Shown one piece after another: positions 1 to 6,512 of a stretch of DNA of 64,000 nucleotides. The stretch comes from an uncultured Clostridia bacterium (lineage in GTDB: Bacteria > Bacillota > Clostridia > Oscillospirales > Acutalibacteraceae). The stretch's first letter is position 1. Each line of letters starts with the position of its first letter. The DNA lies in contig CAMHQC010000006.1 of NCBI GenBank assembly GCA_946187325.1, positions 29,247 to 93,246 on the forward strand. Direction: 5' to 3'. A program made the translations under genes and the position numbers. The notes beneath the pieces were generated by a model. It worked only from the letters and a program-made list of their open reading frames with translations, had not been told where the DNA came from and searched no databases.

Positions 1-92
1 GCGTTGCTCCTGATATGATGCGTTTGAGCGTAGGTATCGAGGATGTAGAGGATATTATCGCCGATATCGAAAACGCGCTTAAATCAATCTAA
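1..92 (+). CDS. C-terminus of a Cys/Met-metabolism PLP enzyme (partial)
   Basis: Only the last 29 codons are present, read from base 3 to a TAA at 90-92. The residues MRLSVGIEDVEDIIADI match the conserved C-terminal segment of the PLP-dependent Cys/Met metabolism family (O-acetylhomoserine sulfhydrylase, cystathionine gamma-synthase/lyase). These cytoplasmic enzymes handle sulfur amino acid synthesis or breakdown. The active-site lysine region lies outside the window, so the exact family member cannot be named. An intrinsic terminator follows at 126-157. Confidence 0.8.
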   Translation, partial: VAPDMMRLSVGIEDVEDIIADIENALKSI

Positions 93-125
93 AAATCCAA
101 TAAAATAATATTCTAATAAAGAATT

Positions 126-157
126 AACCTCCGTCTGTAAAAAGGCGGAGGTTTTTA
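126..157 (+). terminator. Intrinsic terminator of the PLP enzyme gene
   Basis: AACCTCCG (126-133) pairs with CGGAGGTT (146-153) around a short loop and is followed by a T run, 34 bases after the stop codon. Confidence 0.85.
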
Positions 158-192
158 AAATATTATTTTTTCGTTACATTGATATATCTATG

Positions 193-225
193 AACACTCG
201 CTTCGAATCTCTTGCCTCAATCAAA
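193..225 (-). repeat. Truncated tRNA-flanking repeat unit (start only)
   Basis: On the minus strand this is the beginning of another unit of the family described at 264-1106. It has the antisense T-arm GCAAGAGATTCGAA and a few following bases, then the similarity stops. A terminator hairpin (about 226-263) separates it from the gene-bearing unit. Confidence 0.6.
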
Positions 226-263
226 AAAATAAGGAACCAACTCCAAAGAGCTAGTTCCTTATT
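226..263 (-). terminator. Terminator hairpin after tRNA-end copy
   Basis: AATAAGGAAC and GTTCCTTATT arms, with a T run on the minus strand. It lies directly behind the tRNA-Ser 3'-end copy, as a terminator lies behind a real tRNA. An almost identical hairpin is at 1298-1333. Confidence 0.7.
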
Positions 264-406
264 TGGCGGAGGACAAGAGTATATCATAAATGCGAGGACT
301 TTGTTCTCGAACCTTACGGCTTGTTCAAAGCTAAAGTATCATAAACGCTCCTCGTTAAAAATGCTCCACAGGACACACTCAATAAAGAATGTACCCTGTG
401 TGATGT

Positions 407-994
407 TTATACATTTCCCATTTTTACAGCTTGTAAAAAATCTTTAGCTTCATTATTGGGATTTGCTTTTTTTGTTGCCTCAATATCATACCAAACATAT
501 TCTAATCCGTGAACAATAATAGGAATACTATTTCCAAATTTGTTCTTGATAAATCCCTCAGATTGTAATCGGTTGGCAACTTCTGCTGCGATATTTACAA
601 GTTCATAATGACCTACGGGACCCTTACCAACATATTCGTCATTTTCATCATACTCATCTTCTTCGGACTCATAACCGATATCGGTGATTCCGTTTTCATT
701 ATACCAATCAAAAAGCGCGTCAGTTATTCTGTTCGGTTCAAGCGGATCTATTACAGATGTCTCATCTTGGCTCCAAAAGGCGTAATTCCAGCGTTCTTCG
801 TCATATTTGCCCGCACCGTCACAAAAATCTTCGGTATTGTAACTTACAGCTAAAGAAGAAACGTTTTCGAATCCACTATATTGAAAATCCTCATTTGAAT
901 ATACAAAAAACGATATAGCGTAAATTCCGTTATCATCCCAATCGGATACGATTTCTTTAATTCTATTATATATTATTTCTATTATATCTGTCAT
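407..994 (-). CDS. Acidic DUF4303-like protein, possible immunity-type cargo
   Basis: A 195-residue acidic, soluble protein with no signal peptide or membrane segment. The start MTDIIEIIY is chosen because AGGTGA precedes it; nine upstream codons are also open. The N-terminal half (IYAISFFVYSNED, AVSYNTEDF, EERWNYAFW) resembles DUF4303-type proteins, several of which accompany polymorphic toxins as immunity partners. This assignment is tentative and no toxin is adjacent. The gene is isolated on its own promoter and lies inside the hairpin of a tRNA-flanking repeat unit, which suggests it is transferable cargo. A tract of E/D residues sits at about 115-130. Confidence 0.55.
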   Translation of the reverse strand: MTDIIEIIYNRIKEIVSDWDDNGIYAISFFVYSNEDFQYSGFENVSSLAVSYNTEDFCDGAGKYDEERWNYAFWSQDETSVIDPLEPNRITDALFDWYNENGITDIGYESEEDEYDENDEYVGKGPVGHYELVNIAAEVANRLQSEGFIKNKFGNSIPIIVHGLEYVWYDIEATKKANPNNEAKDFLQAVKMGNV

Positions 995-1011
995 GTTATC
1001 ACCTAAAAACA

Positions 1012-1040
1012 AATATATCACTTTTTTAAGTTATTGTCAA
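1012..1040 (-). promoter_or_regulatory. Promoter of the DUF4303-like gene
   Basis: On the minus strand TTGACA (1035-1040), a 17-base spacer, and TATATT (1012-1017). It lies inside the repeat unit, so the cargo gene has its own promoter. Confidence 0.75.
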
Positions 1041-1108
1041 AAAAACATCTTTATGTAGTGTGTCCCACCGGACTGTTTTATTAACGCCCTTTCGAATCCC
1101 TTACTCAG

Positions 1109-1144
1109 AAAACAAAAACGACCCGATGGGTCGTTTCTGTTTTG
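1109..1144. terminator. Terminator hairpin between repeat units
   Basis: Arms AAACGACCC and GGGTCGTTT with flanking A and T runs. On the minus strand it follows the tRNA-end-like GTACGCCA of the 1152-1285 unit, the same position as in the other units. Confidence 0.75.
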
Positions 1145-1151
1145 GCTGAGC

Positions 1152-1285
1152 TGGCGTACTTTTTAAGTAATAAAGAATTATATCTCGAATCGTACGGCTT
1201 GTTAAAAGGATAGTGTGATAAACGCTCCTCCCTAAAAATGTCCCACTGGGACATTTTCTTTACGGTCGGCTTCGAATCTCTTGTC
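1152..1285 (-). repeat. Empty tRNA-flanking repeat unit
   Basis: On the minus strand it runs from the antisense T-arm ACAAGAGATTCGAA (1271-1285) through a GTCCCAGTGGGAC hairpin with T run and the core (GGAGCGTTTAT, AACAAGCCGTA, TTCGAGA), ending in GTACGCCA (tRNA-end-like) near 1152. It is more diverged than the 1334-1478 copy. Confidence 0.65.
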
Positions 1286-1297
1286 TCAATCAAAAAA

Positions 1298-1333
1298 AAT
1301 AAGGAACCAACTCAAAAGAGCTAGTTCCTTATT
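1298..1333 (-). terminator. Terminator hairpin after tRNA-end copy
   Basis: Arms AATAAGGAAC and GTTCCTTATT followed on the minus strand by eight Ts. It is nearly identical to the hairpin at 226-263. Confidence 0.75.
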
Positions 1334-1478
1334 TGGCGGAGGACAAGAATATATCATAAATGCGAGGACTTTGTTCTCGAACCTTACGGCTTGTTCAAAG
1401 CTAAAGTATCATAAACGCTCCTCGTTAAAAATGCTCCACTGGAGCATTTTCTTAACACTCGGCTTCGAATCTCTTGTC
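1334..1478 (-). repeat. Empty tRNA-flanking repeat unit, 145 bp
   Basis: Read on the minus strand directly after the tRNA-Ser terminator: antisense T-arm GACAAGAGATTCGAA, hairpin ATGCTCC/GGAGCAT with a T run, core AGCGTTTATGATACTTTAGC then GAACAAGCC, AAGGTTCGAGA, and a final TCTTGTCCTCCGCCA identical to the 3' 15 bases of tRNA-Ser(GCT). About 230 bp including the terminator are almost identical to 226-388. Confidence 0.75.
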
Positions 1479-1490
1479 ATAAACCAAAAT

Positions 1491-1529
1491 ATAAAAGCCA
1501 TATAGCCTAATAGGCTATATGGCTTTTAT
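1491..1529 (-). terminator. Terminator of the tRNA-Ser genes
   Basis: ATAAAAGCCATATAGCC pairs with GGCTATATGGCTTTTAT across a 5-base loop, directly at the CCA end of tRNA-Ser(GCT). It is T-rich on the minus strand. Confidence 0.85.
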
Positions 1530-1618
1530 GGCGGAGGACAAGAGATTCGAACTCTCGCGCCGGTCACCCGACCTACTCCCTTAGCAGGGGAGCCTCTTCA
1601 CCACTTGAGTAATCCTCC
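1529..1618 (-). tRNA. tRNA-Ser (anticodon GCT)
   Basis: The 90-nt sequence has a 7-bp acceptor stem GGAGGAT/GTCCTCC, discriminator G, encoded CCA, a long class II variable arm (GGTCGGGTGACCGG region), and anticodon loop CTGCTAA, giving GCT. T-arm: GAGAGTTCGAATCTC. Its last 15 bases are copied at the ends of the repeat units at 264 and 1334. Confidence 0.95.
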
Positions 1619-1635
1619 GTATTTGGTGAACTTAT

Positions 1636-1724
1636 TGGCGGAGAGGAAGGGATTCGAACCCTTGGTCCCTCGCGGGATCACTAGTTTTCAAGACTAGCTC
1701 CTTAAACCACTCGGACACCTCTCC
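1636..1724 (-). tRNA. tRNA-Ser (anticodon TGA)
   Basis: An 89-nt class II tRNA with acceptor GGAGAGG paired to the 3' strand, anticodon loop CTTGAAA giving TGA, a long variable arm, T-arm with GGGTTCGAATCCC, and encoded CCA. It lies 17 bases upstream of tRNA-Ser(GCT) on the same strand, probably one transcript. Confidence 0.95.
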
Positions 1725-1792
1725 GTGCTTATTTCAGCAAATGTAATAATATCATATTTAGAGTATTTTGTCAATACAAGAGCGTGGATTTC

Positions 1793-1821
1793 TTGACAAA
1801 TTATATGACATATTATAAAAT
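1793..1821 (+). promoter_or_regulatory. Promoter of the split tRNA-Arg
   Basis: TTGACA (1793-1798), 17-base spacer, TAAAAT (1816-1821), ending 17 bases before the 5' half of the broken tRNA-Arg. Transcription from it would run on into the intact tRNA-Arg at 1952, so the inserted tRNA may use the resident promoter. Confidence 0.8.
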
Positions 1822-1838
1822 ATACAGTATAGATAATT

Positions 1839-1877
1839 GCGCCAATAGCTCAGTAGGATAGAGCGTTCGCCTCCTAA
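1839..1877 (+). pseudogene. 5' half of a tRNA-Arg(CCT) split in the anticodon loop
   Basis: GCGCCAA acceptor strand, D-arm GCTC...GAGC, anticodon-stem strand TTCGC and loop CTCCTAA, after which tRNA sequence stops abruptly. The missing half (GCGAA anticodon-stem strand, T-arm, TTGGCGC acceptor strand, CCA) is at 8277-8313. The anticodon stem TTCGC/GCGAA and acceptor stem GCGCCAA/TTGGCGC match perfectly between the two halves, so these are parts of one gene. Confidence 0.88.
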
Positions 1878-1951
1878 TACTTTGTTCGACCATACACTTT
1901 TGGGGTAAAAGTGATTGTTACCCTGTCAAAATTTAATTAAGTTTTTTACAC

Positions 1952-2028
1952 GCGTCAATAGCTCAGTTGGATAGAGCGCAAGCCTCCTAAGCCTGAGGTC
2001 GGGGGTTCGAGCCCCTCTTGGCGCGCCA
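1952..2028 (+). tRNA. tRNA-Arg (anticodon CCT), replacement copy
   Basis: 77 nt: acceptor GCGTCAA/TTGGCGC, D-arm GCTC/GAGC, anticodon loop CTCCTAA giving CCT, T-arm GGGGGTTCGAGCCCCTC, discriminator G and encoded CCA. The anticodon stem CAAGC/GCCTG has one A-C mismatch. It lies 74 bases inside the segment that splits the resident tRNA-Arg of the same specificity and differs from it at many positions, so it is not a simple duplication of it. Confidence 0.92.
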
Positions 2029-2031
2029 CGA

Positions 2032-2071
2032 AACGCCGATAAATACTGATTTTTTCAGATTTATCGGCGTT
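2032..2071 (+). terminator. Terminator of tRNA-Arg
   Basis: AACGCCGATAAAT pairs with ATTTATCGGCGTT, followed by a T-rich stretch, four bases after the CCA end. Confidence 0.85.
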
Positions 2072-2122
2072 CATTTTATTTTTTGATAAATTCTTTGCCT
2101 TTTTAAAGCAAGCTCAAAAAAC

Positions 2123-2242
2123 TTGCTAATAAAGGTGTAAGGTCTTGCTAATAAAAATTAGCAAAAAAACGGAAAATCTGCTAATAAAAAACGTCGATTT
2201 GCTAATAAGCTGTTTTTAAAAATTTGCAATATTTGCTAATAA
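2123..2242. repeat. TTGCTAATAA repeat cluster, left end of insert
   Basis: Direct copies of TTGCTAATAA (or CTGCTAATAA) start at 2123, 2145, 2178, 2199 and 2233, with an inverted partial copy ATTAGCAA at 2157. The same motif recurs near the other end of the insert at 8119-8168. The layout resembles arm-type binding sites of a tyrosine recombinase; iterons of a replication origin are an alternative. Confidence 0.7.
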
Positions 2243-2303
2243 AAAGGTGATAGGTCACTTGTTGGAATTACGTTTTTTACTTGTAACTGAATATAAATGA
2301 TAA

Positions 2304-2338
2304 TAAAAAAAGCAGTTCACATTTGAACTGCTTTTTTT
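2304..2338. terminator. Bidirectional terminator
   Basis: AAAAAAGCAGTTCA and TGAACTGCTTTTTT arms with a short loop, just after the stop of the 2340-2528 gene remnant on the minus strand. Confidence 0.85.
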
Positions 2339-2339
2339 A

Positions 2340-2528
2340 TCATAATGATTTGGCTAATGTTTTTAATAGTGAAAGTGCTTCGGGATTTCCGATTAGCTTC
2401 GTCAATAATTCTATATCTGAGGTATCTTTGTTCTTTTCTGTTTGAGGTGTTTCTATTGGTTGTTCTTCCTCAAAGTCAGTTTTCTTATCTCTAACCTCGT
2501 AAGTATTAAAGTCAGGTATAACAAAGCT
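2340..2528 (-). pseudogene. C-terminal gene remnant without a start
   Basis: An open frame of about 62 codons bounded upstream by a TAA and lacking any plausible start or ribosome binding site. It encodes VIPDFNTYEVRDKK, an acidic E/Q/T-rich stretch, then DIELLTKLIGNPEALSLLKT with a helical look, and ends at a proper terminator. It begins immediately downstream of the S41-like gene's stop. I do not recognise the family. It is probably the tail of a gene lost from the inserted segment. Confidence 0.5.
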
Positions 2529-2535
2529 TTAAGCC

Positions 2536-4656
2536 TTATTTTACTTTAACCTTAACAGTCTTGACAACGGACTTTGATTTGTAATTTGCGTTACCATTTG
2601 CCTTTACCGTTACTTTGATGGTGTATTTACCCTTCTTGGCTTTCTTCCATTTCTTGATTTTAAGTACGCCCTTCTTGGAGATCGTGAGATACTTTTTGAT
2701 TGTCTTTTTGGCGGACTTGATTTTAAAGCTGAGCTTACCCTGCGCCTTTTTAACAGTAAATGTCGCGGCTTTTTGGGCAGCCTTCTTAACCTTTTTGAGC
2801 TTGACCGTCTTAGTCTTTGAAGTCACTTTGATCGGGTTGGCTTTCTTTTTGGTGACGGTTTTAGCGGGTTCATCCTTTGCGGGCTCGTCCGCGGGCTTTA
2901 CGCCGTAGAACTCGTCGATCATTTTGCTGTAAGCTTCTACATCATACAAGCCTGAATAGTCGATACCGCTTCCATCGCTTGCCTGCTTAGTCAGGTCATA
3001 ATCGAGCTCGGCGCCGTTGTCAACATCCTTGTTATCCTTGGTGATGAACTTATTATAACTTGACAGCGTGTAGAAGAACGTCTCGGGAGTGTACGCGATA
3101 AACAGTGAGCAGGCTCCGCCTCCGCTTCTTTCGCCGAGGATCGGGAAGCCCTCGTCCTTCGCGATACAGGGAAGCAGATTTCCGCAGGAATACGAGATGT
3201 TGGATGTGATAAAGGCGTATTCAAAATCATAATATACGCTCTTGTCGAGGTCGTTGATCTCTCCGTCTAAATTCATATCAACTTCGTTATCCATTCTTGT
3301 GATGTTTCCTGTAAGCGTCTGAATTTTTCTGTATGCAACAACATTGCTGTCCTTGTTTTTATTGGTGATCATAGCCATGATATACATAACGACCGCCGCG
3401 TTACCGCCGCTGTTGCAGGAAATATCTATAACAAAACGCTTAATGCCCTTTTCCTTAGCGTAGTCAAGAGACCATTTAAAATTATAAACCGCCTCGTTAA
3501 CAAACGAATCAAATGCGAAAACAGCTGTATCTCCCGTAACATAAAGCTTTGATGCCGACTTGTCATCCCACGACTTTACAAGATCATAATCTTTGTATTT
3601 ATCGCTTCTTAATTCCGACATAGCCCTGCTTTTCTGACTTGAGGCGAGAGTGCTCATCGCATAGTTTGCCGCAGTTCTGTCACGGAAATCCTCTGACTCG
3701 GCAAGTCTGCCAAGCTCATTATATACAGCGGTCCCGGGGGTAATAAACGATAATACCGCAGGGTAGTTTACCGCCGTATGACCTCCGTCGGAGAATACTT
3801 TTCCTAGATAAGCAGTTCCGAGAACATAATCAACCATATTTTCCGATAGAAGCAATTCTTTTGCTCTACGGGTATCGTCGTTGTACTCGTCCAGCGCTTC
3901 GTCAAAGCTTTTTTCTTCGAGCATCGACGCGATTTCAGCCTGAGCGGGTCTGCCGTAAAGCTTATCAACCGCGAAGCACAGGTCGTTATAAGCCAACTCG
4001 ACCAGATCCTTGCTGCGCTTGAGAGTATCATAAACCTTAGTGTTTTTGAAGTAACAGTCTCTCATTACTATATCGGAGCTATGGATAAAATAAACGTTGT
4101 CTTCGCAATACACCGCTGTATTATAGGTCGCGCCGAAAAGGAGTCCGATTGTTGACACAGGGAAATAGGTCTTTCCGTCGTACTCGATAATATCGATTTT
4201 ATAAGACGAAAAGTCAAGATCGAGACCTTTTATTTCTCCCTCGGTGACAGACTCGTGCTCCTTAATGTAATCCACGTCCAGTTCGGTGCCCTCCGATTTT
4301 TCCTTAGCCGCGATAAAGTCCTCGAAATTATCGAAGTGAAGCGTATCCTTTTGAGCGTCGATTACCATTGTTCCATTAGGATTGGTAACCGTGTAAGTGC
4401 CGTCCGCGTTCTTAACCTCGGTCGGCTCGTCAACATAGATATGCTTCAGATAATCAACGGTAGATATAAACGCCATATCAGGCATACTGCTTTTGAAAAC
4501 GCACTTAAGCGTTTCGGTATTCTCCATATTGAAGATATACGCCGTGGTGTCTTTAGCGCTGATTTCGTCCTCAGCCGCGGACGCGGTCATCGGCAGAGCC
4601 GCGCTGATAAGGATCAAAAGCGCAAGAACCACACTGATTGGTGATAATACTTTTAA
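2536..4656 (-). CDS. Secreted S41-like serine protease with basic C-terminal domain
   Basis: About 706 residues. A signal peptide (VLALLILISAALPMTASA) is followed by a Cu-amine-oxidase-like stretch (YFPVSTIGLLFGATYNT) and an S41-type protease core. The core shows RFVIDISCNSGGN (substrate loop), the candidate nucleophile in SNISYSCGN, and ILGERSGGG. A calcium-loop-like DMNLDGEINDLD sits inside the core. The last 110 residues are the Lys-rich Ig-like domain shared with proteins at 44617, 46931 and 49881. The start is unresolved: CGGAGG at 4657-4662 is followed in frame by TTA AAA GTA rather than a start codon, and no ATG or GTG lies at a normal distance. The start given is the codon after the ribosome binding site. 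The frame upstream of 4656 is open but covers a terminator. It may be a recently damaged gene. Confidence 0.75.
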   Translation of the reverse strand, partial: LKVLSPISVVLALLILISAALPMTASAAEDEISAKDTTAYIFNMENTETLKCVFKSSMPDMAFISTVDYLKHIYVDEPTEVKNADGTYTVTNPNGTMVIDAQKDTLHFDNFEDFIAAKEKSEGTELDVDYIKEHESVTEGEIKGLDLDFSSYKIDIIEYDGKTYFPVSTIGLLFGATYNTAVYCEDNVYFIHSSDIVMRDCYFKNTKVYDTLKRSKDLVELAYNDLCFAVDKLYGRPAQAEIASMLEEKSFDEALDEYNDDTRRAKELLLSENMVDYVLGTAYLGKVFSDGGHTAVNYPAVLSFITPGTAVYNELGRLAESEDFRDRTAANYAMSTLASSQKSRAMSELRSDKYKDYDLVKSWDDKSASKLYVTGDTAVFAFDSFVNEAVYNFKWSLDYAKEKGIKRFVIDISCNSGGNAAVVMYIMAMITNKNKDSNVVAYRKIQTLTGNITRMDNEVDMNLDGEINDLDKSVYYDFEYAFITSNISYSCGNLLPCIAKDEGFPILGERSGGGACSLFIAYTPETFFYTLSSYNKFITKDNKDVDNGAELDYDLTKQASDGSGIDYSGLYDVEAYSKMIDEFYGVKPADEPAKDEPAKTVTKKKANPIKVTSKTKTVKLKKVKKAAQKAATFTVKKAQGKLSFKIKSAKKTIKKYLTISKKGVLKIKKWKKAKKGKYTIKVTVKANGNANYKSKSVVKTVKVKVK

Positions 4657-4673
4657 CCTCCGTATAAAAATAA

Positions 4674-4710
4674 ACGGCGTTACAGCATTCGATAGGTGCA
4701 GTAACGCCGT
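4674..4710 (-). terminator. Terminator between membrane protein and protease genes
   Basis: ACGGCGTTAC/GTAACGCCGT arms, followed on the minus strand by a TTTATTTTTAT tract that runs into the protease ribosome binding site. Read-through would be needed to express the protease from the upstream gene. Confidence 0.8.
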
Positions 4711-4718
4711 AAAATGTT

Positions 4719-5384
4719 TTAGTTTTCTTTGAGCATCTTTTTGGCTTTGCCGAGATAGTAAATCTGGAAAATGTAGAGGAATACGGTAAAGCAAAGCGAT
4801 AAGCCCGATAACCAGTTGACGATAGAGCCGAAAACTGTCGCTTCGGCGCCCCAACGGCCAATGAAATTCAGAACAAATGTCAAAATGTATAAGATAACCA
4901 GAGTCGTGAGTATATCTTTGCCGCGCTTAACCATATCTTGTCTGCCGCATTTTACAGACAGAGCCATCAGACCTAAGATAAGGAAAATAGTCGCGAGCAT
5001 ATTGCAAATATTTCCGGCAACCGTCAGAATAGTGTAGAGCCATCCAAAGAAACCTGTCTGGTTTGCGAAGAAAGACGCCGCAACGGTAAATACAATACTG
5101 AAAATCACACATAAAATAGCTTTCTTAAAGTCGGCTTCGTCCTTGCCCGCCTGAAAATATCCGACTATACTCATAATTCCCGCAACGGCAATTACAATAC
5201 CCGCAACAAGCGTCAAAGCGCCCGTAACGATAAAAAGAGTTTTTGAAGCGCCTTGATCGACGTTTCCCGATACCGCGATAAAGCTCAGTATCATACCGAC
5301 TCCGCCAAGCAGAGCGGCGATCAATGAGATGATTTCGGCGTTAAAAATCTTGCTAACGCCTTTTGCTGCGTTTGGAAATTTCAT
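4719..5384 (-). CDS. Multi-pass membrane protein, paralogue of the 32360 gene
   Basis: 221 residues with about five hydrophobic segments (roughly 18-40, 50-75, 90-112, 118-145, 160-200). The N-terminus MKFPNAAKGVSKIFNAEI matches MEFPNTARGLKKIFAGEI of the 32360-33094 protein, so the two are paralogues of a family I cannot name. It starts after CTCTCC (complement of GGAGAG) at normal spacing. A 28-base inverted-repeat motif lies just upstream at 5413-5440. It is divergent from the kinase/regulator pair at 5919-7714 and may be a target of it. Confidence 0.75.
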   Translation of the reverse strand: MKFPNAAKGVSKIFNAEIISLIAALLGGVGMILSFIAVSGNVDQGASKTLFIVTGALTLVAGIVIAVAGIMSIVGYFQAGKDEADFKKAILCVIFSIVFTVAASFFANQTGFFGWLYTILTVAGNICNMLATIFLILGLMALSVKCGRQDMVKRGKDILTTLVILYILTFVLNFIGRWGAEATVFGSIVNWLSGLSLCFTVFLYIFQIYYLGKAKKMLKEN

Positions 5385-5412
5385 GTTTTTCTCTCCTTAG
5401 AATGAAATAATT

Positions 5413-5440
5413 ATAATAAAACGTGAAACGTTTATTACCT
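5413..5440. promoter_or_regulatory. Inverted-repeat motif upstream of membrane gene, copy 1
   Basis: AATAAA-N11-TTTATT with flanking ATA and ACCT. The centre is itself palindromic (AAACGT-GAA-ACGTTT). The same frame of bases recurs at 5746-5774 before the next gene, with a different centre. This is probably an operator, possibly for the XRE-receiver regulator at 5919. Confidence 0.55.
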
Positions 5441-5496
5441 ATAACAGATGAATATAGTCGTACTGTACAGAGCAAGGCGCTTGTTTTGCGTAACCA

Positions 5497-5697
5497 TTAC
5501 TTCTTTTTATTTCTGAGAAACAACAACCAGCCTACTGTGATCGCCATGGCAAGCGGAACGACCAGATCGATGATCGGCGAAAACTGATAGCCGCTTCTTG
5601 TAATGAAGGTGGTGTAAAGGAAGTCAAGGAGCTGCCACAGGGCAAAACACAATACTAAGAATATACAAAATGCCACATACTTGTTCTTTATCATCAA
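5497..5697 (-). CDS. Small two-helix membrane protein
   Basis: 66 residues with hydrophobic segments at about 7-30 and 42-60 and a basic tail RNKKK. The start is supported by AAAGGTGA eight bases upstream. I do not recognise the family. The upstream region carries copy 2 of the inverted-repeat motif also found before the 4719 gene, so the two are probably co-regulated. Confidence 0.65.
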   Translation of the reverse strand: MMIKNKYVAFCIFLVLCFALWQLLDFLYTTFITRSGYQFSPIIDLVVPLAMAITVGWLLFLRNKKK

Positions 5698-5745
5698 ATC
5701 ACCTTTTCCGATATTTGTTTTTTTCTCTCCTTAGACAAATTAAGA

Positions 5746-5774
5746 ATAATAAACCAGTCTCCTGTTTATTACCT
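5746..5774. promoter_or_regulatory. Inverted-repeat motif, copy 2
   Basis: ATAATAAAC, an 11-base centre (CAGTCTCCT core), then GTTTATTACCT. Outer bases are shared with 5413-5440 while the centre differs, which fits conserved operator half-sites. Confidence 0.5.
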
Positions 5775-5918
5775 GACCTTGTAATTCTATCATAAATACG
5801 CCATAAGACAATAAGATGTGTCAGAGCGTGACATCTTCTTTTGGAATGGTGTTGTATTTCAAAGGTACTTCCCTTATAATATAATAGATACAGTATACTT
5901 CCATGAGAGGAAAAGCAC

Positions 5919-6512
5919 ATGAAGGATTCCTTTGCCGATACCCTGAAACAATTCAGAACTGAAAAAAATCTGTCCCAGCAGCAGCTCGCCGATATGCTGT
6001 TTGTGGAACGCAGCACGATAGCAAACTGGGAGACGGGACGGCGGATCCCCGACGCTGTTCTGCTGCTGAGGATCTCCAAATGTTTAGATATGGACATCAA
6101 CATTTTATTGGAAACGATCGACAACACCGTAGAGGAACCAAACATCATTATGGTTGATGACGAGAGTATCATTCTAAAGGGCGGTATGTCGGTGATCGGT
6201 CATTTGCTTCCCAACGCTTTGGTCACAGGCTTTACTTCTCCGACAGAAGCGCTGTCATTCGCTCGGTCCAACCGCGTACATCTGGCTTATATCGATATCG
6301 AAATGGGAAAACTAAACGGGCTTGAGTTGTGCCGTGAACTGCTGAAAATCAATCCGCGAACAAACGTCATCTATCTGACCGCCTATCCCGATTACGCACT
6401 GGAGGCGTGGAATACCGGCGCCTGCGGCTTTGCCGTAAAACCCCTTTCCGCAAAACAGGTGCGCGATCACCTAACGAGACTGAAGTTTCCAATAAGGGGG
6501 TTGCGGCTATGA
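5919..6512 (+). CDS. XRE-receiver response regulator (HTH at N-terminus)
   Basis: 197 residues. Residues 1-57 are an XRE-type helix-turn-helix (LSQQQLADMLFVERSTIANWETGRR). Residues about 72-190 are a CheY-like receiver with the acidic pair in MVDDES, phospho-acceptor Asp in AYIDIEMG, Thr in YLTAYPD and Lys in FAVKPLS. Response regulators normally carry the receiver first, so this is an inverted layout. A GAGAGGA ribosome binding site precedes the ATG and a TATAAT-like box lies at about 5877-5883. The stop overlaps the start of the kinase gene (ATGA), so the two are translationally coupled. It probably binds DNA through the XRE domain when phosphorylated by that kinase. Confidence 0.88.
   Translation: MKDSFADTLKQFRTEKNLSQQQLADMLFVERSTIANWETGRRIPDAVLLLRISKCLDMDINILLETIDNTVEEPNIIMVDDESIILKGGMSVIGHLLPNALVTGFTSPTEALSFARSNRVHLAYIDIEMGKLNGLELCRELLKINPRTNVIYLTAYPDYALEAWNTGACGFAVKPLSAKQVRDHLTRLKFPIRGLRL

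Larger units (their letters stand above)
264..1106 (-). repeat. Gene-carrying tRNA-flanking repeat unit
   Basis: Read on the minus strand, the unit starts near 1106 with an antisense T-arm (GGGATTCGAA). It continues with the left hairpin arm AAACAGTCC, then about 690 bp of cargo including the 407-994 gene, then the right hairpin side TGTGGAGCATTTTT. Next comes the conserved core (AGCGTTTATGATA, GAACAAGCC, AAGGTTCGAGA), and it ends at 264 with TCTTGTCCTCCGCCA, the exact 3' end of the neighbouring tRNA-Ser(GCT). Empty units at 1334-1478 and 8317-8460 have the same order with only a short loop where the cargo sits here. The cargo is bounded by inverted GGACACACT (about 377) and AGTGTGTCC (about 1056). 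Calling this a cassette is inference; the shared flanks are directly visible. Confidence 0.65.

Noticed and set aside
190..447. Open frame of 85 codons over the repeat region (and a near-identical one at 1281-1505)
   Set aside because: It runs through terminator hairpins and tRNA-end copies, has no ribosome binding site, and its similarity to the second frame is explained by the DNA repeat.
1839..1877. A functional tRNA-Arg
   Set aside because: The sequence stops being tRNA after the anticodon loop; the rest is 6.4 kb away.
4571..4861. 96-codon minus-strand frame covering the terminator and signal-peptide region of the protease
   Set aside because: It overlaps both flanking genes and the terminator; considered only as possible evidence of a frameshift at the protease start.
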